Below the pieces are notes generated by a model that worked only from the letters and a program-made list of their open reading frames with translations, made no database searches and had not been told where the DNA came from. The translations under genes were made by a program, and so were the position numbers. A stretch of DNA of 64,000 nt from Ovoidimarina sp963698645. GTDB lineage: Bacteria; Pseudomonadota; Alphaproteobacteria; Rhodobacterales; Rhodobacteraceae. The stretch is taken from the NCBI GenBank assembly GCA_963698645.1, contig CAVORP010000007.1, positions 62,001-126,000 on the forward strand, given 5' to 3'. Below are positions 26,496 through 35,706 of this stretch, piece after piece (positions within the stretch are counted from its first letter, which is position 1; the number at the start of each line of letters is the position of its first letter).

Positions 26496-27356
26496 ATGCG
26501 CTACCGCGATCTGGATCATTTCCTCAAGAAGGGCCGCGACGCCCTGACCAAGGGGCCCATCGCCCTGATCCTTGTCGAGGATCTGGTGGAGGTCGACACC
26601 ACGATCCGCCACCACCAGCTCCAGGGATTTCGCGAGATCCTGGTCTTTGCCCCCGACGCGCTGGACCTTCCCAACGACGTGGAAAAGGCGATCCGCCGGA
26701 TTCCCTTCGACACGGGCCGCGAAGGGGCCACCGAACGGGCGGTCAACGCGATCATCGCCGCCGCACCGGGCCTCTGGATGTATTACTGCTACAACGCGGA
26801 ATTCCTGTTCTTCCCCTTCTCGGAGAACCGCACGGTAGGCGAAATGCTGGCCTTCCATACCGAGGAACGGCGCGACGCGATGCTTACCTACGTGGTCGAT
26901 CTCTATGCCACCGACCTTGCCTCCTTTCCCAACGCCGTGTCGCTGGAATACGCCTATTTCGACCGGCTGGGATATTACTCGCTCAAGCGCGAAGGCCCGG
27001 ACGGGCCAAAGGACCGGCAGCTCGATTTCTTCGGCGGGTTACGCTGGCGGTTCGAGGAACACGTGCCCTGGACCCGCCGCCGTATCGACCGGATCGGCCT
27101 GTTCCGCGCCAAGCCGGGGTTGAAACTGCGGGCCGATCACACGTTCAACGACGAGGAATACAACACCTATGATTGCGGCTGGCACAACAACATGACCGCC
27201 ACGATCTGTTCGTTCCGCACCGCCAAGGCGCTGCGCAGCAACCCCGGCTCGAAATACAACGTCACGAACCTTGAATGGCGCAGTTCGACGCGGTTCGAAT
27301 GGCATTCCCAGCAACTGATGGATCACGGGCTGATGGAACCGGGGCAATGGTTCTAG
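26496..27356 (+). CDS. Conserved protein, possibly a family 2 glycosyltransferase relative
   Basis: The product has 286 residues from ATG 26496 (MRYRDLDHFLKKGRDALTKG). No signal peptide or membrane helix is seen. The N-terminal 100 residues (IALILVEDLVEVDTTIRH, REILVFAPDALDLPN) look like a Rossmann-like nucleotide-sugar domain, and the C-terminus is rich in aromatic residues (TYDCGWHNNMTATICSFRTA). Similar proteins in Rhodobacteraceae are often labelled glycosyltransferase family 2, but the classical DxD is not obvious, so the function is uncertain. It is divergent from miaB and convergent with the flavoprotein gene. Confidence 0.6.
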   Translation: MRYRDLDHFLKKGRDALTKGPIALILVEDLVEVDTTIRHHQLQGFREILVFAPDALDLPNDVEKAIRRIPFDTGREGATERAVNAIIAAAPGLWMYYCYNAEFLFFPFSENRTVGEMLAFHTEERRDAMLTYVVDLYATDLASFPNAVSLEYAYFDRLGYYSLKREGPDGPKDRQLDFFGGLRWRFEEHVPWTRRRIDRIGLFRAKPGLKLRADHTFNDEEYNTYDCGWHNNMTATICSFRTAKALRSNPGSKYNVTNLEWRSSTRFEWHSQQLMDHGLMEPGQWF

Positions 27357-27366
27357 GCCGACGGGA

Positions 27367-28548
27367 TCAGCCCCGGACCTGACCGGCGCGATGCCCGATT
27401 TCCGTTCCTGCGGCCACCGCCGAGGACCACGCCCACTGAAAGTTGTAGCCGCCCAGCCAGCCGGTGACGTCCACCGCCTCGCCGATGACGAAGAGGCCCG
27501 GCACGTCCTTGGCCTCCATGGTCTTCGATGACAGGGCATTCGTGTCGATGCCGCCTGCGGTGACCTCTGCCTTGGCATAGCCTTCGGTTCCGGTGGGATG
27601 GAACTCGAGGTTCTCAAGCCGGCGGGCCACCTCGCCCAGAACCGCATCGGGCACATTTGCCAGTTCCGTCTCGATCCCAAGCGTCTCGTGCAGGGCCTCG
27701 GCAAGCCGCTTGGGCAGATGGTCCGCCAGCGCCGCCTTCAGGTGCGATCGCGGCATCCGCCGTTTCGCCTCCTTCAGCGCGGCATGGGCCTCGGGCAGAA
27801 TGTTCAGCCAGATCGGTTGCCCCGGCGCCCAATAGGACGAGATCTGAAGGATCGAGGGACCGGACAGGCCCCGATGGGTGAAAAGCGCGGCCTCTTCGAA
27901 CGACACATCCCCCACCCGGGCCACTGCGGGCACCGCAACGCCCGAGATGCTCTTGTAGACCTGATCGGCATCCCCGAGCGTGAAGGGCACAAGCGCCGGT
28001 CGCGGCTTGATGACGTTCAGCCCGAACTGCCGCGCGATGTCATAGGCAATCCCGGTGGCCCCCATCTTGGGAATGGACGGCCCACCGGTCGCGATCACCA
28101 GATTGCGTGCCGCTTCGCCCGCCACGTGGTAGATCCCGTCACGATGGGCGATCTCGCCGATCTCTGTCGACAGTCGCACCTCGACCTGCCCCCTGGCGCA
28201 TTCCTCCAGAAGCATCGCCACAACCTGCCGGGCCGACCCGTCGCAGAACAGTTGCCCGAGCGTCTTTTCATGCCATGCGATCCCGTGCCGCTCGATCAGC
28301 GCCAGAAAATCCCACTGCGTATAGCGGCTCAGCGCGGATTTCGCGAAATGGGGGTTCTCGGAAAGATAGCAGTCGGCCGTGGTGCCGGTATTGGTGAAAT
28401 TGCAGCGCCCGCCACCCGAGATCAGGATCTTCTTGCCCGGCTTTTCGGCGTGATCCAGAAGCAGGACACGCGCCCCGGCCTGCCCCGCCGTGGCCGCCGC
28501 CAGAAGTCCGGCCCCACCTGCCCCCAAGATGATCGCGTCCCAGATCAT
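27367..28548 (-). CDS. NAD(P)/FAD-dependent oxidoreductase, HI0933 family
   Basis: The product has 393 residues. The FAD-binding motif is IILGAGGAGLLAAATAGQAG, followed by the family motif KKILISGGGRCNFTN, an inner segment NLVIATGGPSIPKMGATG and the C-terminal FAD contact GEAVDVTGWLGGYNFQWAW. These are diagnostic of the YhiN/HI0933 (BaiN-like) flavoproteins, soluble reductases of unknown physiological substrate. The gene is single and faces the 26.5 kb gene. Confidence 0.92.
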   Translation of the reverse strand: MIWDAIILGAGGAGLLAAATAGQAGARVLLLDHAEKPGKKILISGGGRCNFTNTGTTADCYLSENPHFAKSALSRYTQWDFLALIERHGIAWHEKTLGQLFCDGSARQVVAMLLEECARGQVEVRLSTEIGEIAHRDGIYHVAGEAARNLVIATGGPSIPKMGATGIAYDIARQFGLNVIKPRPALVPFTLGDADQVYKSISGVAVPAVARVGDVSFEEAALFTHRGLSGPSILQISSYWAPGQPIWLNILPEAHAALKEAKRRMPRSHLKAALADHLPKRLAEALHETLGIETELANVPDAVLGEVARRLENLEFHPTGTEGYAKAEVTAGGIDTNALSSKTMEAKDVPGLFVIGEAVDVTGWLGGYNFQWAWSSAVAAGTEIGHRAGQVRG

Positions 28549-28617
28549 GTCGTCCCTTCAGACAGGCCGGATCAGACCGGTCCCGGCCACTTCCACGGAA
28601 AGCATGGGAATAGGGGG

Positions 28618-29034
28618 CTAGCTGCGCCGCAGCCGGATCACCACGTCGACCTGCCCGATCTCCGTGCCCGCGGGCGCGTCCGGCAGACGGCGGATCTCAA
28701 GCTCTTCGGCGGGCGCATCGGTCAATCTGCCGGTATCTTCCCAGAAGAAATGCGGATGATCGTCGATCCGGGTATCGAAATAGCTTTTCGACCCGTCCAC
28801 GGTGACTTCCCGCATCAGGCCCGCGTCGCAGAAGGCACGCAGGGTATTATAGACCGTGGCCAGCGACACTTTCTCGTCCGAGGCACGGCTGAACTCATGC
28901 AGGCTTTCCGCCGTCACATGCCGGTTCCGACCGTCGCCCACCAAAAGCGCCGCAAGGGAAAGCCGCTGCCGGGTGGGCCGCAACCCTCCTCCCGCCAACC
29001 AGGTCGCCCCACGTTCCAAATGGTCTTGTCGCAT
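28618..29034 (-). CDS. irr: Fur-family iron response regulator Irr
   Basis: The product has 138 residues from ATG 29034. A winged helix (LRPTRQRLSLAALLVGDG, VSLATVYNTLRAFCDAGLMR) is followed by the dimer/ligand part DDHPHFFWEDTGRLTDAP. The family in Rhodobacterales and Rhizobiales senses haem or iron and controls iron uptake and haem synthesis; DDHPHFFWED is the usual place of the haem-responsive histidines. The gene is divergent from fabA, the common arrangement in Rhodobacteraceae. The start was chosen at MRQDHLERG rather than upstream codons that overlap the promoter. Confidence 0.9.
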   Translation of the reverse strand: MRQDHLERGATWLAGGGLRPTRQRLSLAALLVGDGRNRHVTAESLHEFSRASDEKVSLATVYNTLRAFCDAGLMREVTVDGSKSYFDTRIDDHPHFFWEDTGRLTDAPAEELEIRRLPDAPAGTEIGQVDVVIRLRRS

Positions 29035-29066
29035 GTTTCGGCCACACCGTTGTCTTTGCACACCGA

Positions 29067-29096
29067 TATATAGTCCGCCCGCCCCCAATAGTTCAA
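29067..29096 (-). promoter_or_regulatory. Probable sigma-70 promoter of irr
   Basis: On the minus strand TTGAAC (29091-29096) and TATATA (29067-29072) are separated by 18 bases, 33 bases ahead of the irr start. This is close to the vegetative consensus and stands out in GC-rich surroundings. No operator could be assigned. Confidence 0.55.
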
Positions 29097-29206
29097 ATAA
29101 AAACGTGGAAACCGCCGGGACTTAGGGGCGTCGCCCGCCCTTGCACGCCTTCCGCCGCCAGTGATAGAGGTGCAGAAACAGGGGATTTCGAGGGGCACGG
29201 TGCCGA

Positions 29207-29716
29207 ATGGCCGCATATCCGAACAAGTTTGACAGGGACGACCTTCTGAAATGCGCGCGCGGAGAGCTTTTCGGCCCCGGAAACGCGCAACTGCCCGAAC
29301 CTCCCATGCTGATGATGGACCGGATCACCGATATCTCGGGCGATGGCGGCCCCCATGGCAAAGGTCACGTCGTGGCCGAATTCGATATCACCCCAGACCT
29401 TTGGTTCTTCGCCTGCCATTTTCCGGGCAACCCGATCATGCCCGGCTGTCTCGGCCTCGACGGTCTGTGGCAGCTCACCGGCTTCAACCTCGGCTGGCGC
29501 GGCTGGCAGGGGCGCGGCTATGCTCTGGGTGTGGGCGAGGTCAAACTGACCGGCATGGTGCGCCCCGACCGCAAGATGCTGACCTATTACGTGGATTTCA
29601 CGAAGGCCATCCAGACCCGCCGCCTGACGATGGGTGTTGCCGATGGCCGGGTCGAAGCCGATGGTGAAACGATCTATCACGTCAAGGATATGAAGGTCGC
29701 GCTGTCCGACAGCTGA
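29207..29716 (+). CDS. fabA: 3-hydroxydecanoyl-ACP dehydratase/isomerase
   Basis: The product has 169 residues of hot-dog fold. Catalytic His71 lies in FFACHFPGNPIMPG and Asp85 in CLGLDGLWQLTGF. FabA dehydrates 3-hydroxydecanoyl-ACP and isomerises the trans-2 double bond to cis-3, which opens the anaerobic unsaturated fatty-acid branch. It is the first gene of fabA-fabB-fabI. Confidence 0.97.
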   Translation: MAAYPNKFDRDDLLKCARGELFGPGNAQLPEPPMLMMDRITDISGDGGPHGKGHVVAEFDITPDLWFFACHFPGNPIMPGCLGLDGLWQLTGFNLGWRGWQGRGYALGVGEVKLTGMVRPDRKMLTYYVDFTKAIQTRRLTMGVADGRVEADGETIYHVKDMKVALSDS

Positions 29717-29740
29717 CCCATGACAGGAAAGGGCACTCAC

Positions 29741-30961
29741 ATGCGCCGCGTCGTCATTACCGGGCTTGGGATCATCTCGCCCATTGGCAACTCTGCCGCC
29801 GAAGTCACCGACAGCCTGCGCGCGGGCCGGTCCGGCATCCGGGCCGAGCCGACCTATGCCGAACACGGGTTTCGCAGCCAGATCGCCGGCATTCCCCAGA
29901 TCGACCTTGCCGAGCATATCGACAAGCGCCAATTGCGGTTCATGGGGCCTACGGCGGCCTATGCGTACCTCGCGATGGAGCAGGCCATCGCCGATAGCGG
30001 ATTGAGCGACGAAGAGGTCTCGAACGAACGCACCGGGCTTGTGGCCGGATCGGGCGGGCCCTCCACCTCGAACTTCTTCACCGCCTTCGATGCGGTCATC
30101 AGCAAGGGTGCGCCAAAGCGCATGGGTCCGTTCATGGTGACCCGCTGCATGTCGTCCACCGTCTCCGCCTGTCTCGCGACCCCGTTCAAGATCAAGGGCG
30201 TGAACTACTCCATCACCTCGGCCTGTTCCACCTCGGCCCATTGCATCGGCAACGGCACCGAACTGATCCAGATGGGCAAGCAGGACATCGTCTTTGCCGG
30301 GGGCGGGGAAGAAGTGGACTGGACGCTCTCCTGCCTGTTCGACGCCATGGGCGCGATGTCATCCAAATATAACGATGCCCCCGAAACCGCGGCCCGGGCT
30401 TTCGACGCGACCCGCGACGGTTTCGTGATCGGCGGCGGCGGCGGCATGGTGGTGCTCGAGGAACTGGAACACGCCCGCGCGCGCGGCGCCAAGATCTATG
30501 CCGAGGTCACAGGCTACGGCGCCACCTCCGATGGTTACGACATGGTGGCCCCCTCCGGCGAAGGCGGCGAACGCTCCATGCGTCAGGCCATCGCCACGCT
30601 GGGCGACCGCAAGGTGGACTACATCAACGCCCACGGAACCTCGACGCCGGTGGGCGACGTGACCGAGGTCGAGGCCGTGCGCCGCGTCTTCGGTGACGAT
30701 CACCCGCCGATCTCGTCCACCAAGTCGATGACCGGCCATTCGCTGGGCGCGACGGGTGTGCACGAAGCGATCTATTGCCTCCTGATGATGCAGGAAGGCT
30801 TCATCGCCCCGTCGATCAACGTGACCGAACTCGACCCGGCGCTCCGCCCCGAGGAAATCGTCACCGAAATGCGCAAGGCCGATCTGGACACCGTTCTGTC
30901 CAACAGCTTCGGTTTCGGCGGCACCAATGCCACGCTCGTCATGAGCAAGCTCAAGGACTAG
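29741..30961 (+). CDS. fabB: 3-oxoacyl-ACP synthase I
   Basis: The product has 406 residues from ATG 29741, preceded by AGGAAAGG. The condensing-enzyme Cys162 lies in ITSACSTSAHCIG; the histidines are in NAHGTSTPVGDVTEVEA and SMTGHSLGATG. FabB elongates cis-3-decenoyl-ACP, the step that commits to unsaturated fatty acids. An upstream in-frame codon at 29720 is less likely to be used. The gene lies between fabA and fabI in the same operon. Confidence 0.97.
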   Translation: MRRVVITGLGIISPIGNSAAEVTDSLRAGRSGIRAEPTYAEHGFRSQIAGIPQIDLAEHIDKRQLRFMGPTAAYAYLAMEQAIADSGLSDEEVSNERTGLVAGSGGPSTSNFFTAFDAVISKGAPKRMGPFMVTRCMSSTVSACLATPFKIKGVNYSITSACSTSAHCIGNGTELIQMGKQDIVFAGGGEEVDWTLSCLFDAMGAMSSKYNDAPETAARAFDATRDGFVIGGGGGMVVLEELEHARARGAKIYAEVTGYGATSDGYDMVAPSGEGGERSMRQAIATLGDRKVDYINAHGTSTPVGDVTEVEAVRRVFGDDHPPISSTKSMTGHSLGATGVHEAIYCLLMMQEGFIAPSINVTELDPALRPEEIVTEMRKADLDTVLSNSFGFGGTNATLVMSKLKD

Positions 30962-30964
30962 AAC

Positions 30965-31759
30965 ATGGGTGGCATGCTGGCGGGCAAGCGCGGGTTGATC
31001 ATGGGCGTGGCGAACGAACGCTCGATCGCGTGGGGTATCGCCATGGCGCTGGCCGATCAGGGCGCGGAGCTTGCCTTTGCCTATCAGGGCGAGGCGTTCG
31101 GGCGCCGGGTGGAACCGCTGGCGGCCTCGGTCGGCTCCGACCTCCTCGTCGATCTCGACGTGACCGATGCGGCCTCGATGGATGCGGGCTTTGCCACCAT
31201 CGCCGCCCGCTGGGACCGGCTCGATTTCGTGGTCCACGCCATCGCATTCGCCGACAAGGCCGAACTTGCGGCCGATTTCCGGTTCAAGGATACAAGCCGC
31301 GAGAACTTCACCCAATCCATGCTGATCTCGTGCTATTCCTTCATCGACGTGGCCCGCCGGGCCTCGGCGCTGATGACTGAGGGCGGGACCATGATCACGC
31401 TCACCTTCGAAGGCGCGAGCCGGGTCTTTCCCTGTTACAACGTCATGGGCGTGGCCAAGGCCGGGCTCGAAACCGCCGTGCGCTACCTTGCGAACGATCT
31501 GGGCCCCGACGGCATCCGCGTGAACGCGATCTCTCCCGGCCCTATGAAGACGCTTGCGGGCTCTGCGATCGGCGCAGCGCGGCGGACCTACAAGCATTCC
31601 GAGATGAACGCGCCGCTTCAGGCCAACGCGACGCTCGAGGCGATCGGCGGCACCGCTCTCTGGCTCGTCTCCGATGGCGGGTCCTCCACCACGGGACAGA
31701 TCGTGATGGTCGATGGCGGGTATCACGTGATGGGAATGCCCAGGGTCGAAAACCTCTAG
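30965..31759 (+). CDS. fabI: Enoyl-ACP reductase (NADH)
   Basis: The product has 264 residues of the short-chain dehydrogenase family. The nucleotide-binding segment is GLIMGVANERSIAWGIA, and the Y-x6-K pair is Tyr158 and Lys165 (CYNVMGVAKAGLE). VNAISPGPMKTLAGSAI follows. The enzyme reduces trans-2-enoyl-ACP in the last step of each elongation cycle and is the target of triclosan-type inhibitors. The gene starts 3 bases after fabB, completing the fabABI operon. Confidence 0.96.
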   Translation: MGGMLAGKRGLIMGVANERSIAWGIAMALADQGAELAFAYQGEAFGRRVEPLAASVGSDLLVDLDVTDAASMDAGFATIAARWDRLDFVVHAIAFADKAELAADFRFKDTSRENFTQSMLISCYSFIDVARRASALMTEGGTMITLTFEGASRVFPCYNVMGVAKAGLETAVRYLANDLGPDGIRVNAISPGPMKTLAGSAIGAARRTYKHSEMNAPLQANATLEAIGGTALWLVSDGGSSTTGQIVMVDGGYHVMGMPRVENL

Positions 31760-31791
31760 CCGCGCTCCCGCAGGGGACGGATCACCCGCGT

Positions 31792-32142
31792 TCAGACAAA
31801 GGCCATGCGCTCGGCGCGTTCGGGATCCGGGAACGGACGATAGAGCGCGATATCAACCTCGCCCACCATCTGGTGAACGGTGGTGTAAAGCCGCTCCACC
31901 ACCTCGTCGCTCGACGCCGTGAACCGGAAGGCCTGATCGAGCTGCGCCATGTCCTGCACCTCGATTTCCAACAGGAAATCCCGGGCGCGCGGCGCGCCGA
32001 AACCCAATTTCCGGCGGCACAATCGCCAGGACTCAATCACGCCGTTTGCCTTCAGATGTTCCATCCACGCCTCGACCGCCAGAGCAAAGGCCACCGCCTT
32101 TGCGTCGTCGCGCAGATCCACCGAACAATGGTACAGGTTCAT
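31792..32142 (-). CDS. Small uncharacterised protein (possibly DUF6614 family)
   Basis: The product has 116 residues from ATG 32142, with AGGAG at ideal distance. It begins MNLYHCSVDLRDDAKAVAFA and has the look of a ferredoxin-like dimeric alpha+beta barrel (FLLEIEVQDMAQLDQAFRF, VHQMVGEVDIALYRPFPDPE). Similar small proteins in Rhodobacterales are unannotated or assigned to DUF6614; that label is from memory and not certain. It lies downstream of cobP on the same strand but with 94 bases between, so co-transcription is possible. Confidence 0.65.
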   Translation of the reverse strand: MNLYHCSVDLRDDAKAVAFALAVEAWMEHLKANGVIESWRLCRRKLGFGAPRARDFLLEIEVQDMAQLDQAFRFTASSDEVVERLYTTVHQMVGEVDIALYRPFPDPERAERMAFV

Positions 32143-32236
32143 GAAAGTCTCCTGACATGCATACCGGTCCGTCATCGCATTCGAAAGCTTCGAAACCTTT
32201 AACCTGCGGGCGCGCCGCGGACTTCTGGGACCGCCC

Positions 32237-32749
32237 TCAGGCGCAGGGCTTGATCCTCAACGCCTGCCCCGCCACCACCAGCACCACCTCGCCCGCTGCA
32301 TCGGCGACGCGGCGGTTCATAACGCCCGAGGCATCGCGGAACCGGCGCGCCAGCGCATTCTCGGGCACGATCCCCCAGCCCACCTCGTTGGTGACAAGGA
32401 TCACAGGGCTCGCTTGCCGCCCGAGACAGGCCATCAGCGCGTCAACCTCCGCCACCCAGTCACGCCCCGCGAGCATCAGGTTCGACAGCCAGAGTGTCAG
32501 GCAATCGACCACCCGCACGGCCCCCTCCGAGGCTTCGATCGCCGCGACAAGCGTCAGGGGCGCCTCGATGGTCTGCCAATCCGATGGGCGGCGGGCCACA
32601 TGATCGGCAATCCGTCTTGCCATCTCGTCGTCTCGCGCCTCCGCCGTCGCGATATAGCACACGGGACCGCCCAGCGCGGTCGCCCGCGTCTCGGCAAAGT
32701 GGCTCTTGCCCGACCGGACCCCGCCCGTGACCAAAAGGGCACCTGTCAT
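32237..32749 (-). CDS. cobP: Adenosylcobinamide kinase/guanylyltransferase
   Basis: The product has 170 residues. P-loop LLVTGGVRSGKSHFAE and the following CYIATAEARDDEM segment with the guanylated histidine region (RIADHVARRPSDWQ) are typical; VDCLTLWLSNLML and ILVTNEVGWGIVPENALAR complete the fold. The enzyme phosphorylates adenosylcobinamide and then attaches GMP, preparing attachment of the lower ligand. The start overlaps the cobQ stop by four bases. Confidence 0.95.
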   Translation of the reverse strand: MTGALLVTGGVRSGKSHFAETRATALGGPVCYIATAEARDDEMARRIADHVARRPSDWQTIEAPLTLVAAIEASEGAVRVVDCLTLWLSNLMLAGRDWVAEVDALMACLGRQASPVILVTNEVGWGIVPENALARRFRDASGVMNRRVADAAGEVVLVVAGQALRIKPCA

Positions 32750-34215
32750 CGGGCGACCGCGACCGGCAGAGCGGTATCAAGGATCGCGTCCACGTCCAGA
32801 TGCGCCTCCATATGGACGGCCAGACGATCAAGGATCGCCTCGACCCGCGCCCCATAGCCGGTTCCGCCCGCGCCCACACCCAGCCCGGTCAGCCAGGCGG
32901 CCCGAAACGCATCGCTGGTAAAGACGCCATGCAGATAGGTCCCCGACACCTGACCGTCCCAAGACACAGCACCCTCGTCCCTGTCGCCGATCCGGGCAAA
33001 TGGGCGCGCACAATCGGGCCCGCCCGTCGCACCCATATGGATTTCGTAGGCCGCGATCCCGGTTCCGGTGGCGGCATGGGTCGCGGCGAACTGCGCCAGC
33101 GTCTTTTCCCCCGCCATCACCGTCTCCACGTCCAGAAGGCCCAGACCCTCCGACGATCCCGCCACCCCGTCGACGCCATCGGGGTCCCGCACCCGTCGCC
33201 CCAGCATCTGGAAGCCGCCGCAGATACCCATGACCCGGCCACCCCGGCGCAGATGGGCGGCGATATCCACGTCCCATCCCTGCGCCCGCAGAAACGCCAG
33301 ATCGCCCCGGGTCGATTTCGTTCCCGGCAGGATAACCAGATCGGCGTCCCCCGGAAGGGCGCGCCCCGGTGGCACCATGGTGAGCCGCACCGACGGCTCG
33401 GCGGCAAGCGGGTCCAGATCGTCGAAATTCGCGATCCGCGAGAGCATCGGACAGACAATGTGAAACCCAGCGCCACCGCCGCCTGACGACAGGTCCACCG
33501 CATCCTCGGCGGGCAGAAGATGCGCTTCGGCAAACCATGGCAATACCCCGAAGCCGCGCCAGCCGGACCGCTCCTCGATCATCCGGTACCCGTCGTCGAA
33601 CAGGCGCGCATCGCCGCGAAACTTGTTGACGAGAAATCCCTGAATCATCGCCGCATCCGCATCGGGCAGGACCGCGCGCGTCCCCACGATCTGGGCGATG
33701 ACACCGCCCCGGTCGATATCGCCGGCAAGGATCACCGGAACGCCAGCCGCCACCGCAAACCCCATATTCGCGATGTCGCCCGCCCGCAGGTTCACCTCCG
33801 CGGGACTTCCCGCCCCTTCGACGATCACAAGGTCTGCCTCCGCCGCAAGCAAATGAAAACTCTCGATAACCTTGGGCATCAGGTCCGGCTTTCGACCTGA
33901 ATAATCCTTCGCCCAGAGCCGCCCTGCGGCCTTGCCCTGTACCACCACCTGCGCGCCCGTATCACTTTCGGGCTTCAGCAGAACCGGGTTCATATGCACG
34001 GTCGGCGCGCGCCCCGCCGCCAGCGCCTGAAGCGCCTGCGCCCGCCCGATCTCGCCCCCGTCCGAGGTCACGGCGGCATTGTTCGACATGTTCTGCGGCT
34101 TGAACGGGGCCACCGACAGGCCCCGCTGCCGCGCCACCCGGCACAGCCCCGCCACCAGAAGCGACTTGCCCACGTTCGAGCCGGTGCCTTGTATCATCAC
34201 CGCCCGCGGCGCCAC
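32746..34215 (-). CDS. cobQ: Cobyric acid synthase
   Basis: The product has 489 residues. The N-terminal P-loop domain is VMIQGTGSNVGKSLLVAGLC with FKPQNMSNNAAVT and QALAAGRAPTVHMNPVLLKP; the C-terminal glutaminase has Cys in VMGICGGFQMLGRRV and His in YEIHMG and GTYLHGVF. It amidates four peripheral carboxylates of adenosylcobyrinic diamide. It lies between cobO and cobP in one operon. Confidence 0.96.
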   Translation of the reverse strand: MAPRAVMIQGTGSNVGKSLLVAGLCRVARQRGLSVAPFKPQNMSNNAAVTSDGGEIGRAQALQALAAGRAPTVHMNPVLLKPESDTGAQVVVQGKAAGRLWAKDYSGRKPDLMPKVIESFHLLAAEADLVIVEGAGSPAEVNLRAGDIANMGFAVAAGVPVILAGDIDRGGVIAQIVGTRAVLPDADAAMIQGFLVNKFRGDARLFDDGYRMIEERSGWRGFGVLPWFAEAHLLPAEDAVDLSSGGGGAGFHIVCPMLSRIANFDDLDPLAAEPSVRLTMVPPGRALPGDADLVILPGTKSTRGDLAFLRAQGWDVDIAAHLRRGGRVMGICGGFQMLGRRVRDPDGVDGVAGSSEGLGLLDVETVMAGEKTLAQFAATHAATGTGIAAYEIHMGATGGPDCARPFARIGDRDEGAVSWDGQVSGTYLHGVFTSDAFRAAWLTGLGVGAGGTGYGARVEAILDRLAVHMEAHLDVDAILDTALPVAVAR

Positions 34216-34218
34216 GGA

Positions 34219-34839
34219 TCAGAACTCCACGCCGGGTTGCGCCACGATGCCCTGTTTGCGGAACGGGTGCTTGATCTCCTTCATCTCCGAGACGAGATCG
34301 GCGATCTCGATCAGCGTCGCGGGGGCGTTCCGTCCCGTCATCACCACATGGGTCATCTCGGGCTTCTCGGACAGAAGGAACTCCGCGATCTCGCCCGCAT
34401 CCAGATAATCGTACCGCAAAGCGATGTTGATCTCGTCCAGAAGGACCATGCGGTTCTCCGGATCGCGGATCAGATCCTTCGCCTTCTCCCACGCCGCCTT
34501 GGCCGCCCGAATATCGCGGGCACGGTCCTGCGTGTCCCATGTGAACCCCTCGCCCATCACATGGATCTGACAGATATCCGAAAACCGCTCCTTCAGAAGA
34601 TCACGCTCGGCCGATTGCATCGACCCCTTGATGAACTGCACGACGGCACAGGGCATTCCATGACCGATGCACCGCAGGATCATCCCGAAGCCGGAACTGG
34701 ATTTGCCCTTTCCATCGCCCGTGTGGATGATGATCAGACCCTTGGTGCCGGTCTTCTTCTCCATCATCTTGCGCCGCGCCGCCTGCATCCGGACCATCCG
34801 GTCCTTGTGGCGGGCATTGATCTCGGCTTCCTCCGTCAT
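34219..34839 (-). CDS. cobO: Cob(I)yrinic acid a,c-diamide adenosyltransferase
   Basis: The product has 206 residues of the CobA/CobO/BtuR family. P-loop LIIIHTGDGKGKSSSGFG and RMVLLDEINIALRYDYLD (Walker B) are present; HVVMTGRNAPATLIEIADLV follows. It transfers the 5'-deoxyadenosyl group of ATP to Co(I) corrinoids. The gene begins 3 bases after the btuF-like gene. Confidence 0.96.
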   Translation of the reverse strand: MTEEAEINARHKDRMVRMQAARRKMMEKKTGTKGLIIIHTGDGKGKSSSGFGMILRCIGHGMPCAVVQFIKGSMQSAERDLLKERFSDICQIHVMGEGFTWDTQDRARDIRAAKAAWEKAKDLIRDPENRMVLLDEINIALRYDYLDAGEIAEFLLSEKPEMTHVVMTGRNAPATLIEIADLVSEMKEIKHPFRKQGIVAQPGVEF

Positions 34840-34842
34840 GGT

Positions 34843-35706
34843 TCAGTCCTCCTCAAGGGCCGCGCGGGTCCGGGCCAGCGCCTCGACCGCGTCAAGCGTG
34901 AAGGGCGTCCCGCAGACCCATGACGGGCCCGACAGGATCACACGGCCCGCCGCGACATAGGGATCGAGCACCGGATGCCGCGCCACGTCTTCGGCCCGCG
35001 AATGGCCCGGATAGGGCTGGCCCGAGATCAAAACGTCGGGCCCCGCCACCACCAGCGTCTCAAGCGACAGGCGCGCACCGCCCGCCACACCGCGTCTCTC
35101 CGCCAGATTGGCAAAACCTGCATGGGTGATGATGTCATGGGACAATGTGCCCGCCCCAAGGGAATAGCCGTTGGCATAGAAGAACGCCGCCACCGGCGGA
35201 TCGTCCGGCACATCCGGCAGAGCCGCAAGCCGCGCGGCCACCGAATGCGCCATAGCCTCGGCCCGCGCCGTCTGGCCAATGGCCGCCCCTACCGCGCGCA
35301 GACTTTCGGGGATATCCGACAGGGCCGAGACGGCGGGCACCTGCACCACCTCCACGCCCAGCCGTCGCAGCATCCCGATCGCGGTCGGGCTGGAGTAGGT
35401 GCTCGCCAGCACCACGTCGGGTGCCATCAGAAAGATCTCTTCCGCATTCCCGTTGTTCAACGGAAAGGCTCGCGCCGCCTCGACCATGGGCGAACTCAAG
35501 GGATCGGCACTGACCCGGCTGACCGAAAGGATCTGACCCGGCTCGGCCAGCAGCATGGCCAGTTGATCGGTGCAGAGGTTCATCGACACGATCTTTGGTC
35601 GCGCATCGGCCTTGGCCGACACGACCTTTGGCGCCGCATCGGCATTTACCGTCGCCCCGGCCCCTAGCAGGACCAGGGCGGACAGGAGTGCACTAAAACG
35701 CCGCAC
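34843..35706 (-). CDS. btuF: Cobalamin-binding periplasmic protein (BtuF-like)
   Basis: The product has about 287 residues with a signal peptide (RRFSALLSALVLLGAGATVN). The Fe-siderophore/B12 binding-protein fold is shown by KIVSMNLCTDQLAMLLAEP, VVLASTYSSPTAIGMLRRLG and the C-terminal VLDPYVAAGRVILSGPSWVCG. The GTG at 35706 was chosen because it starts directly with the signal peptide; ATG 35718 is an alternative. It overlaps the end of btuB and presumably delivers B12 to a BtuCD-type importer, but btuC and btuD are not in this window. Confidence 0.85.
   Translation of the reverse strand: MRRFSALLSALVLLGAGATVNADAAPKVVSAKADARPKIVSMNLCTDQLAMLLAEPGQILSVSRVSADPLSSPMVEAARAFPLNNGNAEEIFLMAPDVVLASTYSSPTAIGMLRRLGVEVVQVPAVSALSDIPESLRAVGAAIGQTARAEAMAHSVAARLAALPDVPDDPPVAAFFYANGYSLGAGTLSHDIITHAGFANLAERRGVAGGARLSLETLVVAGPDVLISGQPYPGHSRAEDVARHPVLDPYVAAGRVILSGPSWVCGTPFTLDAVEALARTRAALEED

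Noticed and set aside
25160..27172. A 670-codon open frame on the plus strand across miaB and the 26.5 kb gene
   Set aside because: It is an antisense shadow of miaB with Arg/His/Gln-rich text and no recognisable domain; GC-rich codon bias keeps stops rare on the opposite strand.
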